DNA of 64,000 bases from Caenimonas aquaedulcis (GTDB taxonomy: Bacteria; Pseudomonadota; Gammaproteobacteria; Burkholderiales; Burkholderiaceae_C). The notes beneath the pieces were generated by a model. That model was given only the letters and a program-made list of their open reading frames with translations. It made no database searches and was not told where the DNA came from. The stretch spans positions 1,250,118 through 1,314,117 of the forward strand of contig NZ_JADWYS010000001.1 of the NCBI RefSeq assembly GCF_015831345.1, in the 5' to 3' direction. This document shows positions 1 through 7,822 of the stretch, one piece after another (within the stretch, counting starts at the first letter, position 1; each line of letters opens with the position of its first letter). The translations under genes and the position numbers were made by a program.

Positions 1-38
1 AGGACCAGCGGGGCCGCCTTGATTTGAGCTTGTGCCAT
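1..38 (-). CDS. 5' end of a leftward gene cut by the window edge
   Basis: Only the first twelve codons are present (ATG at 38 reading leftward, giving MAQAQIKAAPLV). An AAGGA ribosome-binding site sits a few bases upstream of the ATG. The CTTAGG-N5-CTTAAG box at 92-108 lies about 54 bp upstream, so the gene may be a target of the two-component system at 104-2073. Too little sequence remains to name a product. Confidence 0.5.
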   Translation of the reverse strand, partial: MAQAQIKAAPLV

Positions 39-91
39 GGGAAATCCTTGCGATGGAGAAGTTGGACTGCTTCCAACTGTGGGGACGCGCG

Positions 92-108
92 CTTAGGACA
101 GCCTTAAG
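92..108. promoter_or_regulatory. PmrA/QseB-type response-regulator box (CTTAGG-N5-CTTAAG)
   Basis: CTTAGG (92-97), spacer ACAGC, CTTAAG (103-108). The architecture, hexamer-5 bp-hexamer, is that known for PmrA/QseB-family regulators. It overlaps the stop codon of the histidine kinase gene and precedes the partial gene at 1-38. An identical layout occurs at 2098-2114 in front of the response regulator. Binding by that regulator is inferred. Confidence 0.6.
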
Positions 109-1417
109 CAGGCGGAAATCGCACTTCCACGCGCAGGCCGCCCAGGCGCGGCGAACTCAGCAGCGACACCGACGCGCCGTGCCGCGCGGCAATGGTGCGC
201 ACGATGGCGAGCCCCAGGCCGCTGCCCGTCGCCTGCGCATCCTGCGTCCGATAGAAGCGGTCGAACACGCGTTCGCGCTCGTCCGGCGGGATGCCGGGCC
301 CGTTGTCTTCGACCACCAGGAGCGCACCGGCGTCGTCGTTGGACAGCGCGATGTCGACCTGCCCGCCTTCCGGCGCGTACTTGACCGCGTTGTCGAGCAG
401 GTTGCGCAGGAGGATGTGCAGCGGCTCGCGCTGGCCGCGCACGATGGCCTCTTCATGCGTGGTCATCCCGATGTCCACGCGCCTCGCCTGCGCCTGCGGC
501 AGCACGTCCGCGACCACCTGCCGCACGAGGTCCTGCAGGCCGATGCGCTGCGGCTCGCTGCCGGCGTCTTCGCCCTCTTCGCGCGCCAGCACCAGGAGCT
601 GGCTCACCAGCTGGATCGCGCGGTCGATGCCCTCGTTGAGCCGCGCGACGGCTGCTTCTCGCGCCGGCTCGTCCTGCGCGCGGCGCAGCGCCTGCGCCTG
701 CAGCTTGAGCGCGGTGAGCGGCGAGCGCAGTTCGTGCGCCGCATCGGCCACGAAGTGCTGCTGCGCCTCGAACGCGCCGCGCACCCGCGCGAACAGCAGG
801 TTGATCTCCTGCACGAGCGGCAGCACTTCCTGCGGCAACCCGGCGTCGGGCAGCGGGGCGAGATCATCGGCCGCGCGGCCGGCGACCTGCCGGCGCATGC
901 GCTCGACAGGCGCGAGCGAGCGGCTGATGAGCCACCACACCGCCATCATCAGCAGCGGCGCGAGCAGCGCGATCGGCAGGACGGCGCGCGCCGCCAGGGC
1001 CCGCGCGCGCGCCTGCCGCGCATCGAGGTCCTGCGCGATCTGGATCGTGTGCTCCGGCGTCTGAAGCGAATAGACGCGAAACCGCACGCCCTGCACCGAC
1101 ACGTCGGAGAAGCCCAGCACGGCCTGCGACGGCAGCGCCGTGCCCGCGGAGCGGAAGATCTGCGCACCGTCCGGGCCCCAGATCTGCACCTGGAAATCGT
1201 GGTCGTCGGAACCATCGCCGCGCGTGAACGGCACACCGCCATGCACGGAGCGCGCGAGCTCCTGCAGGTGGTAGTCGAACATCGTGTCGGCCTGCTGGAG
1301 CGCCGTGCGATACGCCGTGCTGGCCTGCAGCGTCGACACGAGCGCGATGGCGGCCAGCACCAGCCAGAGCAGCCGCCGCCGGAGCGAATGGGGCGTGGGC
1401 GCGGGCACCTCGCTCAT
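104..1417 (-). CDS. QseC/TctE-type sensor histidine kinase
   Basis: Inner-membrane sensor kinase of 437 aa. Two membrane segments (about residues 12-33 and 147-165) flank a periplasmic region that fits the 2CSK_N sensor domain. A HAMP-like linker follows, then the H box with phospho-acceptor His228 (AAHELRSPLTAL), an N box (NLLDNAVKYAPEGG) and G boxes (EDNGPGIP, GSGLGLAI). The ATG at 1417 overlaps the response regulator stop as ATGA, so it is preferred over in-frame upstream starts lying inside the regulator gene. It should phosphorylate the regulator at 1414-2073. Many Comamonadaceae kinases of this type sit beside tricarboxylate or QseB systems; the signal here is unknown. Confidence 0.9.
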   Translation of the reverse strand: MSEVPAPTPHSLRRRLLWLVLAAIALVSTLQASTAYRTALQQADTMFDYHLQELARSVHGGVPFTRGDGSDDHDFQVQIWGPDGAQIFRSAGTALPSQAVLGFSDVSVQGVRFRVYSLQTPEHTIQIAQDLDARQARARALAARAVLPIALLAPLLMMAVWWLISRSLAPVERMRRQVAGRAADDLAPLPDAGLPQEVLPLVQEINLLFARVRGAFEAQQHFVADAAHELRSPLTALKLQAQALRRAQDEPAREAAVARLNEGIDRAIQLVSQLLVLAREEGEDAGSEPQRIGLQDLVRQVVADVLPQAQARRVDIGMTTHEEAIVRGQREPLHILLRNLLDNAVKYAPEGGQVDIALSNDDAGALLVVEDNGPGIPPDERERVFDRFYRTQDAQATGSGLGLAIVRTIAARHGASVSLLSSPRLGGLRVEVRFPPA

Positions 1418-2073
1418 AAGCGCGGAACGAGATAGCCCAGGCCGCGCACGGTCTGGATCATGTCGCTGCCCAGCTTCTTGCGCAGGCCGTGCACGTAGAC
1501 CTCGATGGCGTTGCTGCTGATGTCGTCCTTCCAGCCATAGAGTTTTTCTTCGAGCTGGCTGCGCGAGAAGACGACGCCGGGACGCGCGAGCATCGGCTCG
1601 AGCACCGCCCACTCGCGCGCGGAGAGCGACACGGGCTCCCCGTGCACGGAGGCCTCGCGCGTCGCGGGGTTGAGCGTCACGCCCTTGTGGCTGAAGACGG
1701 GCTCGCCCCGCCCCGCGCTGCGGCGGATGAGCGCGCGGATGCGCGCGAGCAGTTCGTCGGTGTCGAAGGGCTTCACGACGTAATCGTCGGCGCCGGCGTC
1801 CAGCCCGGCGATGCGATCCCCCACGGCGTCGCGCGCGGTGGCGATCAGCACGGGGACAGTGACGTGCCGGCCCCGCAGGTCGCGCAGCACCTGCAGGCCG
1901 TCGCGCTTGGGCAGGCCGAGGTCCAGCAGCACCAGGTCATAGGTTTCGGTGCGCAGCGCCGTGTCCGCCATGACGCCGTCGCGCACCCAGTCGACGGCAT
2001 AACGGTCCGCGCGCAGGGCATCCAGCACGGCCTCGCCGATCATCGCGTCGTCCTCGACCAGCAGAACTCGCAT
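1414..2073 (-). CDS. OmpR-family response regulator, QseB/TctD type
   Basis: 219 aa. The receiver domain carries the acidic pocket (VEDD near residues 6-9), phospho-acceptor Asp51 (LLDLGLP) and the conserved Lys in VVKPF. The C-terminal winged-helix DNA-binding domain ends with the typical IQTVRGLGYLV. First gene of a two-gene operon with the kinase (ATGA overlap). A CTTAGG-N5-CTTAAG box 25 bp upstream of the start suggests autoregulation. QseB/PmrA-like rather than LuxR-like from the output domain; the physiological role is not visible. Confidence 0.93.
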   Translation of the reverse strand: MRVLLVEDDAMIGEAVLDALRADRYAVDWVRDGVMADTALRTETYDLVLLDLGLPKRDGLQVLRDLRGRHVTVPVLIATARDAVGDRIAGLDAGADDYVVKPFDTDELLARIRALIRRSAGRGEPVFSHKGVTLNPATREASVHGEPVSLSAREWAVLEPMLARPGVVFSRSQLEEKLYGWKDDISSNAIEVYVHGLRKKLGSDMIQTVRGLGYLVPRL

Positions 2074-2097
2074 GGTGCGGATTATGTGGCGGGCGGC

Positions 2098-2114
2098 CTT
2101 AGGGCGTCCTTAAG
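2098..2114. promoter_or_regulatory. PmrA/QseB-type box upstream of the response regulator
   Basis: CTTAGG (2098-2103), spacer GCGTC, CTTAAG (2109-2114), 25 bp from the regulator start codon. Same hexamers and same 5 bp spacer as the box at 92-108, while the spacers differ, which favours a real binding site over a chance repeat. Likely autoregulatory. Confidence 0.6.
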
Positions 2115-2190
2115 GCCCATGGCGGCGGCGTCGCCGTGCTGCAACAATTCGCGCTGCATTGCCACGCAATGTGAGCTGCACAGCACGGCA

Positions 2191-4788
2191 ATGGGACAAT
2201 ACGTGTACGTGGACAAACACACCGATCCGTCACCTTCGCTCTTCGGGGCCGATGCCCAGGAATCCCCGACGGCACTCGCCGCCGCATTGGCGCCGCCCGC
2301 GGCCGCCGGGCATTACGACGAACTGCGCGGCGGCGTCCCCGGCGGCGCCCCCGCCCCCGAGTGGTCGCATTTCTTCGAGACGCTGGGCCGCGACGGCTTC
2401 GCGGACCTGAACCGACGCACCACCAACCTCGAGCGGCAGGTTCGCGACAACGGCATCACCTACAACGTCTATGCCGACGCCGACGGCCCGCAACGCCCCT
2501 GGTCGCTGGACCTCTTCCCGCTGATCATCTCGCCGCAAAGCTGGGCGAAGCTCGAAGCCGGCGTGCTCCAGCGCGTGAAGCTGCTCGATCGCGTGATGGC
2601 CGACGTCTACGGCCCGCAGCAGCTCCTCGCGGGGAACCTGCTGCCGCCCGCGCTGGTCCAGGGCCATCCGGGCTACCTGCGGCCGATGCATGGCGTGAAG
2701 CCCGCCTCGGGCATGCACCTGCACATCGCGGCGTTCGACATGGCGCGCGACCCGGCGGGCGACTGGTGGGTGGTCTCGCAGCGGACGCAGGCGCCCTCTG
2801 GCCTCGGCTACCTGCTGGAGAACCGCCTCATCATCTCGCGCTCCTTCCCGGAAGCCTTCCGCGACCTGAAGGTGCAGCGTCTCGCGGCCACCTACCGCGC
2901 GCTGGTCGACGGCATGCGCGCGATGTGCCCGGCGCAGTCCGACCCGCGCATCGTGCTGCTCACGCCGGGCCCGTACAACGAGACTTACTTCGAGCACGCC
3001 TACCTCGCCCGCTACCTGGGCCTGACCCTGGTCGAAGGCAGCGACCTCACGGTGCGCGACGAGCGGCTCTACCTCAAGACGCTGCAAGGGCTGGAGCCGG
3101 TGCACGGCCTGCTCAAGCGCCTGGACGATGAATTCCTCGACCCGCTCGAATTGCGTTCCGACTCGCGCCTGGGCGTGCCCGGCCTGCTGCAGGCGATCCG
3201 CGCGGGCAACGTGCTCGTGGCGAACGCGCCCGGCTCGGCCTTCCTCGAATCGACCGCGATGCTCGGCTTCCTGCCCGCGCTGTCGCGTCACCTGCTCGGC
3301 GAGGAGTTGAAGCTGCCGTCGCTGGCCACCTGGTGGTGCGGCGAGCGCGCCGCGATGCAGGCCGTGCTGCCGCAGCTCGCCACGAGCGTGATCAAGCCCA
3401 CCTACGCCGGCCCCGGCGCCGGCGCGACGCTCGGCCGGTCCCTCTCGCGGCGCGAGCTCGACGAATGGGCCGGCCGCATCGTCCGCGAGGCGGAGGAGCA
3501 CACCATCCAGGCCTACCTGCCGCTGTCGCAGATGCCGACCTGGAAGCAATCCCCGCAGGGCGACCACATCGTGCCGCGGTCGCTGATGCTGCGCGTGTTC
3601 GCGGTGTCGGACGGCCCGCAATCCTGGCGTGTGCTGCCCGGCGGGCTGTGCCGCATCGCGAGCACCGAGCTGGAGATCACCTCCATGCAACGCGGCGGCA
3701 GCAGCGCGGACACCTGGGTCCTGACCGACGGCGAAGTCGACCCGACCAGCCTGCTGCACCACGACCAGCCCGCCGTCGACATCGCGCACCGCAGCCGCAG
3801 CGTGACGAGCCGCGCAGGCGAGAACCTCTTCTGGCTGGGGCGCTACACGGAGCGCACCGAGAACACCACGCGCCTCGCCCGCCTCGCACTCGAATCCCTC
3901 AACGGCGAAGACCAGACCTCGCAGCCCTTGCTCGCCTGGCTCGGCGAGATGGCCGTGGCCAATGCGCTCGTGCTGCCGGCCGTGCCGCCGCCCACGCAGG
4001 GCCGCCGCGTGTTCGAGCGCTCGCTCATCGCGTCCCTCGCCGAATCGGACGATTCCGCGAGCGTGGGCTACAACCTCGCGTCGCTGCGCCTGGCCGCGTC
4101 CGCCGTACGCGAACGCCTGTCGCAGGAGCAGTGGAACGTGATCGTGCGGGCGGAGCGCGAATTCATCGAAGGCTGCGCCATGAGCGAGGTGGACAGCGAT
4201 TACTCCTCCGTCGAGGCCTTGCGTGTGCTGGAAACCCTCTCCGGCCACACCGCCGCCATGACGGGCGCGCAGACCGACCGCATGACCCGCGACGACGGCT
4301 GGCGCCTGCTGTCGAGCGGGCGGCACCTGGAGCGTCTCGCCTTCCTGTCGTCCGCGCTGGGCTGGGCCATCGAAACCGATGCGTTGTCCGACGAAGGCGG
4401 CTTCGAAGCCGTCGTCGCCCTCTTCGACAGCACCATCACCTTCCACGCGCAATACCAGCAGCGGCACGACATCCCGGCGCTGCTGGACCTGCTCGTGCTC
4501 GACCGCGACAACCCGCGCTCGCTCGGCTGGGTCGCGCAGACCTTGCGCGGACGCCTCGCCAAGCTCGCGGGCAGCGCGCCCGGCGAATTGCCCGAGATCG
4601 CGCTGGTCGTGCCCGACCCGCAGCGCTGGTCCCTGCAGGCGATGTGCGAGCGCGACGAGAACGGCAGGTACACCGCCCTGCTCGATCTGCTGCAGCAGTG
4701 CACGGACGCCGCATACAAGCTGTCGGACGACCTGGGCGCGCGCTACTTCACCCACTCCGGCGATTCGCGCCGCAGCGTAGGGGCCTAG
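2191..4788 (+). CDS. Circularly permuted ATP-grasp protein fused to an alpha-E domain
   Basis: 865 aa if the ATG at 2191 is used; the reading frame stays open upstream but that part is antisense to the response regulator. The N-terminal half is a circularly permuted type 2 ATP-grasp domain (former DUF404/DUF407; LNRRTTNLERQVRDNGITYN, then LLTPGPYNETYFEH). From about residue 530 (SRAGENLFWLGRYTERTENT) it is an alpha-E domain (former DUF403). In many bacteria these are separate genes; here they are one chain. The neighbour at 4876 is a transglutaminase-like protein, the usual partner. Comparative genomics has linked the set to an ATP-dependent peptide/amide ligation system. No substrate is established, and the start lacks a clear ribosome-binding site. 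Confidence 0.88.
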   Translation: MGQYVYVDKHTDPSPSLFGADAQESPTALAAALAPPAAAGHYDELRGGVPGGAPAPEWSHFFETLGRDGFADLNRRTTNLERQVRDNGITYNVYADADGPQRPWSLDLFPLIISPQSWAKLEAGVLQRVKLLDRVMADVYGPQQLLAGNLLPPALVQGHPGYLRPMHGVKPASGMHLHIAAFDMARDPAGDWWVVSQRTQAPSGLGYLLENRLIISRSFPEAFRDLKVQRLAATYRALVDGMRAMCPAQSDPRIVLLTPGPYNETYFEHAYLARYLGLTLVEGSDLTVRDERLYLKTLQGLEPVHGLLKRLDDEFLDPLELRSDSRLGVPGLLQAIRAGNVLVANAPGSAFLESTAMLGFLPALSRHLLGEELKLPSLATWWCGERAAMQAVLPQLATSVIKPTYAGPGAGATLGRSLSRRELDEWAGRIVREAEEHTIQAYLPLSQMPTWKQSPQGDHIVPRSLMLRVFAVSDGPQSWRVLPGGLCRIASTELEITSMQRGGSSADTWVLTDGEVDPTSLLHHDQPAVDIAHRSRSVTSRAGENLFWLGRYTERTENTTRLARLALESLNGEDQTSQPLLAWLGEMAVANALVLPAVPPPTQGRRVFERSLIASLAESDDSASVGYNLASLRLAASAVRERLSQEQWNVIVRAEREFIEGCAMSEVDSDYSSVEALRVLETLSGHTAAMTGAQTDRMTRDDGWRLLSSGRHLERLAFLSSALGWAIETDALSDEGGFEAVVALFDSTITFHAQYQQRHDIPALLDLLVLDRDNPRSLGWVAQTLRGRLAKLAGSAPGELPEIALVVPDPQRWSLQAMCERDENGRYTALLDLLQQCTDAAYKLSDDLGARYFTHSGDSRRSVGA

Positions 4789-4796
4789 GATGACCC

Positions 4797-4870
4797 CCAC
4801 GCTTGTCACTTCGTGTACGGCGCTGCCCCCCGAGGGGGCCGTCGTCGGCTTGGGGCGGCCCGGCGCCGAC
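4797..4870. repeat. Extragenic GC-rich palindromic (REP-like) element
   Basis: The 87 bp gap between the ATP-grasp and transglutaminase genes is almost filled by a GC-rich element. It contains a strong hairpin, CCCCCC (4826-4831) and GGGGG (4834-4838), followed by CTTGGGGCGGCCCGGCGCC. The layout resembles an intergenic repeat I associate with Comamonadaceae genomes. No second copy was noticed in this window. It could act as a mRNA hairpin between the two cistrons. Confidence 0.45.
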
Positions 4871-4875
4871 TGAAC

Positions 4876-5778
4876 ATGTTGCTCCACGTCGTCCACGAAA
4901 CGCACTACGACTACTCGCCGCCCGTGCGCACCGCACAGCACATGGCGCACCTCAAGCCCGTGCACAACGCGCAGCAGCAGTTGCTCAGCCACGAGCTCGC
5001 GGTGCATCCCGCGCCCGCGCGGCAGACCGAGGCGATCGACGTCTACGGCAACACGCGCGCGTTCTTCAGCCTGCAGTCGGCGCATGCGCAGCTGGAGGTC
5101 GTCGCCGAAAGCACCGTACAGACCTCGGCCCCGCCCCTGCCCCGCGAGGAGATGGCATGGGAGGAAGTGCGCGAGCGGCTGCGCTACCACCGCGGCGCGG
5201 CCTACGACCCCGCGTCGGAGTTCGTGTTCCCGTCCTCCTATGTGCCGCGCCACGAGAACTTCATCGAGTACGCGCGTCCGAGCTTCATCGAGGGCCGCTC
5301 CTACATCGCCGCCGCGCGCGACCTGATGGAGCGCATTTATGAAGACTTCACCTACGAGACGGACGCGACGGACGTCAGCACGCCCGCGCTGAGGGCGCTG
5401 GAGATGCGCCAGGGCGTCTGCCAGGATTTCGCGCACATCATGCTGGGCTGCCTGCGCAGCCTGGGGCTGCCGGGCCGCTACGTGAGCGGCTACCTGTTGA
5501 CGGAGCCGCCGCCCGGCCGGCCGCGGCTGGTGGGCAGCGACGCGTCGCATGCGTGGGTGTCGGTGTACCTGCCCTCGGAAAGCGGCAAGGGCGAATGGGC
5601 GGACCTGGATCCGACGAACAATCGTGCGCCGGGCGAAGACTACGTCACCGTGGCGACGGGCCGCGACTATTCCGACGTGGCGCCGGTGCGCGGCGTGCTG
5701 CATGGCGGCGCGAACCACAAGCTGCGCGTCGCCGTGACGGTGGCGCCGGTGGCGGTTCGGGCTACTTCTGCGGACTAG
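4876..5778 (+). CDS. Transglutaminase-like family protein
   Basis: 300 aa, cytoplasmic. An N-terminal Bact_transglu_N domain (MLLHVVHETHYDYSPPV) is followed by a transglutaminase/protease-like core with the catalytic Cys in MRQGVCQDFAH, the His in SDASHAWVSVYLP and the Asp in WADLDPTNN. The ATG at 4876 begins the conserved family N-terminus; the longer frame upstream would translate the hairpin element. Co-oriented with the ATP-grasp/alpha-E gene, its usual genomic partner. Proposed to act as a peptidase or amidohydrolase on products of the ligase partner; this is a family-level inference. Confidence 0.9.
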   Translation: MLLHVVHETHYDYSPPVRTAQHMAHLKPVHNAQQQLLSHELAVHPAPARQTEAIDVYGNTRAFFSLQSAHAQLEVVAESTVQTSAPPLPREEMAWEEVRERLRYHRGAAYDPASEFVFPSSYVPRHENFIEYARPSFIEGRSYIAAARDLMERIYEDFTYETDATDVSTPALRALEMRQGVCQDFAHIMLGCLRSLGLPGRYVSGYLLTEPPPGRPRLVGSDASHAWVSVYLPSESGKGEWADLDPTNNRAPGEDYVTVATGRDYSDVAPVRGVLHGGANHKLRVAVTVAPVAVRATSAD

Positions 5779-5797
5779 CCTGCGTTGCTGAAGCGCG

Positions 5798-6034
5798 CGG
5801 GTCGCGCCAGGCGGTAGGCGGCAGGGGCTCATGCTGTGGCGGTTTTTGCTTCGCAAAAACACCGCTGTTTTCGCCGGTGCGACGACGGCACCGAAACCCT
5901 CGCTGCGCTGACGCTCCGCTCAAACACTTGCGGTGAGTCAGTTCACGAAGCGCGCAAGCGCGCCCGTCGCCGCACCAGCGAAAACAGCTCGCCACAGAAA
6001 TCGCCCCTACCGCCTACCGCCTGCCACGACCCGG
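5798..6034. repeat. Palindromic repeat, copy 1 of an inverted pair
   Basis: 237 bp of the 555 bp gene-free stretch 5779-6333. Outer arms GGGTCGCGCCAGGCGGTAGG and its near-complement ending in CGACCCGG pair across the unit. Inner arms GCTGTTTTCGCCGGTGCG and CGCACCAGCGAAAACAGC pair as well. A small hairpin, GTTTTTGC-TTC-GCAAAAAC, lies in the left arm. The central loop (CTCAAACACTTGCGG, then CGAAGCGCGCAAGCGCG) recurs in reverse complement in copy 2. No open reading frame with plausible composition is present. Confidence 0.8.
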
Positions 6035-6077
6035 GAAGCGGCGTGCCTGCTGCTTTGAAACCCCGAGTGCCACTCTC

Positions 6078-6309
6078 CGGGTCGCGGCAGGCGGTGCCCG
6101 GTGGGGGCGATTTCTGCGGCGCCTGGGATTTGCGGTTCGGGACCGGGCGCGCTTGCGCGCTTCGTCTCTGACTTGCCGCAAGTGTTTGAACGGAGCGCCA
6201 GCGCAGTGAGGGTTGCGGCACCGGTCCCGAACCGCAAATCCCAGGGAAGTTTTGCGAAGCAAAACCGCCGCAGTATGAGCCTCCACCGGGCACCGCCTGC
6301 CGCGACCCG
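6078..6309. repeat. Palindromic repeat, copy 2 (inverted relative to copy 1)
   Basis: 232 bp. Outer arms GGGTCGCGGCAGGCGGTGCC (left) and GGCACCGCCTGCCGCGACCC (right) are exact complements. Inner arms CTGGGATTTGCGGTTCGGGA and TCCCGAACCGCAAATCCCAG are also exact complements. Read on the other strand, the loop matches copy 1, and the right arm carries the same TTTTGCGAAGCAAAA hairpin. The two copies therefore form a head-to-head dimer 44 bp apart. They may act as a bidirectional barrier between the transglutaminase and RcnB-like genes, which converge here. Confidence 0.8.
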
Positions 6310-6333
6310 CGAGCGACGACACAACACGCGGGT

Positions 6334-6729
6334 TCAGCGCCCGTACCGCGTCTGCGCGATCCTCCCGGTCGCCATCTCCACCAGCACATAGTCCGCCCCC
6401 ACCTGATACCACCGGTATCCCTGCGGCGGTACGAACAGGTTGTGCGCGCGGAGGTTGTCGACCGAGTACTGGCGATTGATCAGCTCGCGCGGATAGCGCT
6501 GGCCGATGCGCAAGTCACGCCCCGGCCCGGCGCCGCGGATCCCGTTGCGGTAATCCTGCTCCCGCTGCTGGTACCAGCGGTTGTCATAGGGCCCGCCATA
6601 GCGCTCCCACGGATGCTCGATGTAGTAGGCCTCGTTGCCCGGGACCATGTTGGGCGAGTCGTTGGGTTGGGCCTGGGCGGACCACGAAGCGGCGAGCAGC
6701 GCCGCGAGGAAGAGGAATCGTCGTGCCAT
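6334..6729 (-). CDS. RcnB-like periplasmic protein
   Basis: 131 aa. A Sec signal peptide (MARRFLFLAALLAASWSAQA) is followed by a short mature protein whose C-terminus (NLFVPPQGYRWYQVGADYVLVEMATGRI) is the RcnB/YohN signature. RcnB in E. coli is a periplasmic modulator of nickel/cobalt efflux, but most family members have no known role. The ATG at 6729 is preceded by AGGAGAC; a longer frame upstream lacks that support. Divergent from ridA. Confidence 0.8.
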   Translation of the reverse strand: MARRFLFLAALLAASWSAQAQPNDSPNMVPGNEAYYIEHPWERYGGPYDNRWYQQREQDYRNGIRGAGPGRDLRIGQRYPRELINRQYSVDNLRAHNLFVPPQGYRWYQVGADYVLVEMATGRIAQTRYGR

Positions 6730-6828
6730 CGAAGTCTCCTTGCGCGAAGGGCCCCATGTTCCCACAACCCGCACGCGCGGTGCCAAGACCTACAATTCGA
6801 GCCCCATTCCCGCAACAGGCAGCCCATC

Positions 6829-7281
6829 ATGAGCGTCTACGACAAGCTGAAAGAACTCGGCATCACCCTTCCCCCCGTCGCCACCCCGGCCGCGGCGTAC
6901 GTGCCCTTCGTGCGCACCGGCAACCTGGTGTTCCTCTCCGGGCACATCGCCAAGAAGGACGGCAAGTCCTGGGTCGGCCAGCTCGGCAAGAACATGACGA
7001 CCGAGGAAGGCAAGGCCGCGGCCCGCGCCATCGCAGTCGACCTGATGGGCACCTTGCACGCCGCCGTGGGCGACCTGAACCAGGTCAAGCGCATCGTGAA
7101 GGTGATGAGCCTCGTCAACTCGACGGGCGACTTCACCGAGCAGCACCTGGTCACCAACGGCGCCAGCGAATTGTTCGGGCAGGTGTTCGGCGACAAGGGC
7201 GCGCACGCGCGCAGCGCCTTCGGCGTGGCGCAGATTCCCACCGGCGCGTGCGTCGAAATCGAGCTGATCGCGGAAGTCTGA
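6829..7281 (+). CDS. RidA family protein (reactive imine/enamine deaminase)
   Basis: 150 aa, cytoplasmic. RidA/YjgF/UK114 fold; the longer Rid subtype common beside catabolic genes. The sequence LVFLSGHIAKKDGKSWVGQLG and the C-terminal ARSAFGVAQIPTGACVEIELIAEV hold the conserved Arg and Glu of the active-site cleft. Family role: hydrolysis of 2-aminoacrylate and related enamines. A TACAAT -10-like hexamer lies at 6791. The stop codon abuts the stop of the convergent gene at 7282. Confidence 0.9.
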   Translation: MSVYDKLKELGITLPPVATPAAAYVPFVRTGNLVFLSGHIAKKDGKSWVGQLGKNMTTEEGKAAARAIAVDLMGTLHAAVGDLNQVKRIVKVMSLVNSTGDFTEQHLVTNGASELFGQVFGDKGAHARSAFGVAQIPTGACVEIELIAEV

Positions 7282-7737
7282 TCAGCGCCTGCGCAACGCC
7301 ACACCCTCCAGCCAGCTGGTGCCCGCGCAAGGCGAGCGGCACTGGTGGGGGTTGGACACCGTGCCGCGCAATTCCCGCCCCACGGGCGCCAGCGCGATTT
7401 CGCAGCCTGTGTTGCGATCGAGCGCTTCGAGCCGCCGCGAGCGGGCGTCCCAGTACCCGAGGCCTTCGAACTGGCACAGCTGCGCATTGGGCAGCGTGAA
7501 TTCGCCCTGCACCTTCACGTCGCGCGCGCCGCCGAAGCTCGTGCGCTCGATCGACACGGCGTCGCTGATGCGCGAACAGGCGGGCCGCCCGGTGCGCGCA
7601 TCGGAAACGCACACACGCTTGGCCGGAGAGCGCCACTGGCCGATCAGCCCCGAAGGCGCTTCGGCCGTGCCCGCGATGGCGCCGGCCCACAGCAAGACGC
7701 CGAAGCCGACCGCGAAGGGGGAAATGCCGTATCTCAT
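7282..7737 (-). CDS. Exported hypothetical protein
   Basis: 151 aa with an N-terminal signal peptide (hydrophobic stretch about residues 6-24). The mature part has several cysteines (VCVSDARTGRPACSR, NAQLCQF, NTGCEI, HQCRSPCAG), consistent with disulfides in the periplasm. I do not recognise a family. It converges on ridA with no intervening base and shows normal local codon use, so it is probably a resident gene. Confidence 0.65.
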   Translation of the reverse strand: MRYGISPFAVGFGVLLWAGAIAGTAEAPSGLIGQWRSPAKRVCVSDARTGRPACSRISDAVSIERTSFGGARDVKVQGEFTLPNAQLCQFEGLGYWDARSRRLEALDRNTGCEIALAPVGRELRGTVSNPHQCRSPCAGTSWLEGVALRRR

Positions 7738-7822
7738 GGCTGCCAGCGTAGCGGCTGGCGCAGCGGCAAAGCCGCATCAATTGTGAAGCGCGGTTAACCC
7801 GCGCTCCCGGGGCAATGGCTTG

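Noticed and set aside
1489..2190. Upstream extension of the ATP-grasp reading frame
   Set aside because: These codons are antisense to the response regulator. The family N-terminus begins at or after the ATG at 2191.
2230..5862. 1210-codon open frame on the minus strand
   Set aside because: Antisense shadow of the ATP-grasp and transglutaminase genes. It is Arg/Ala/His-rich, has no domain motifs, and results from high third-position G+C.
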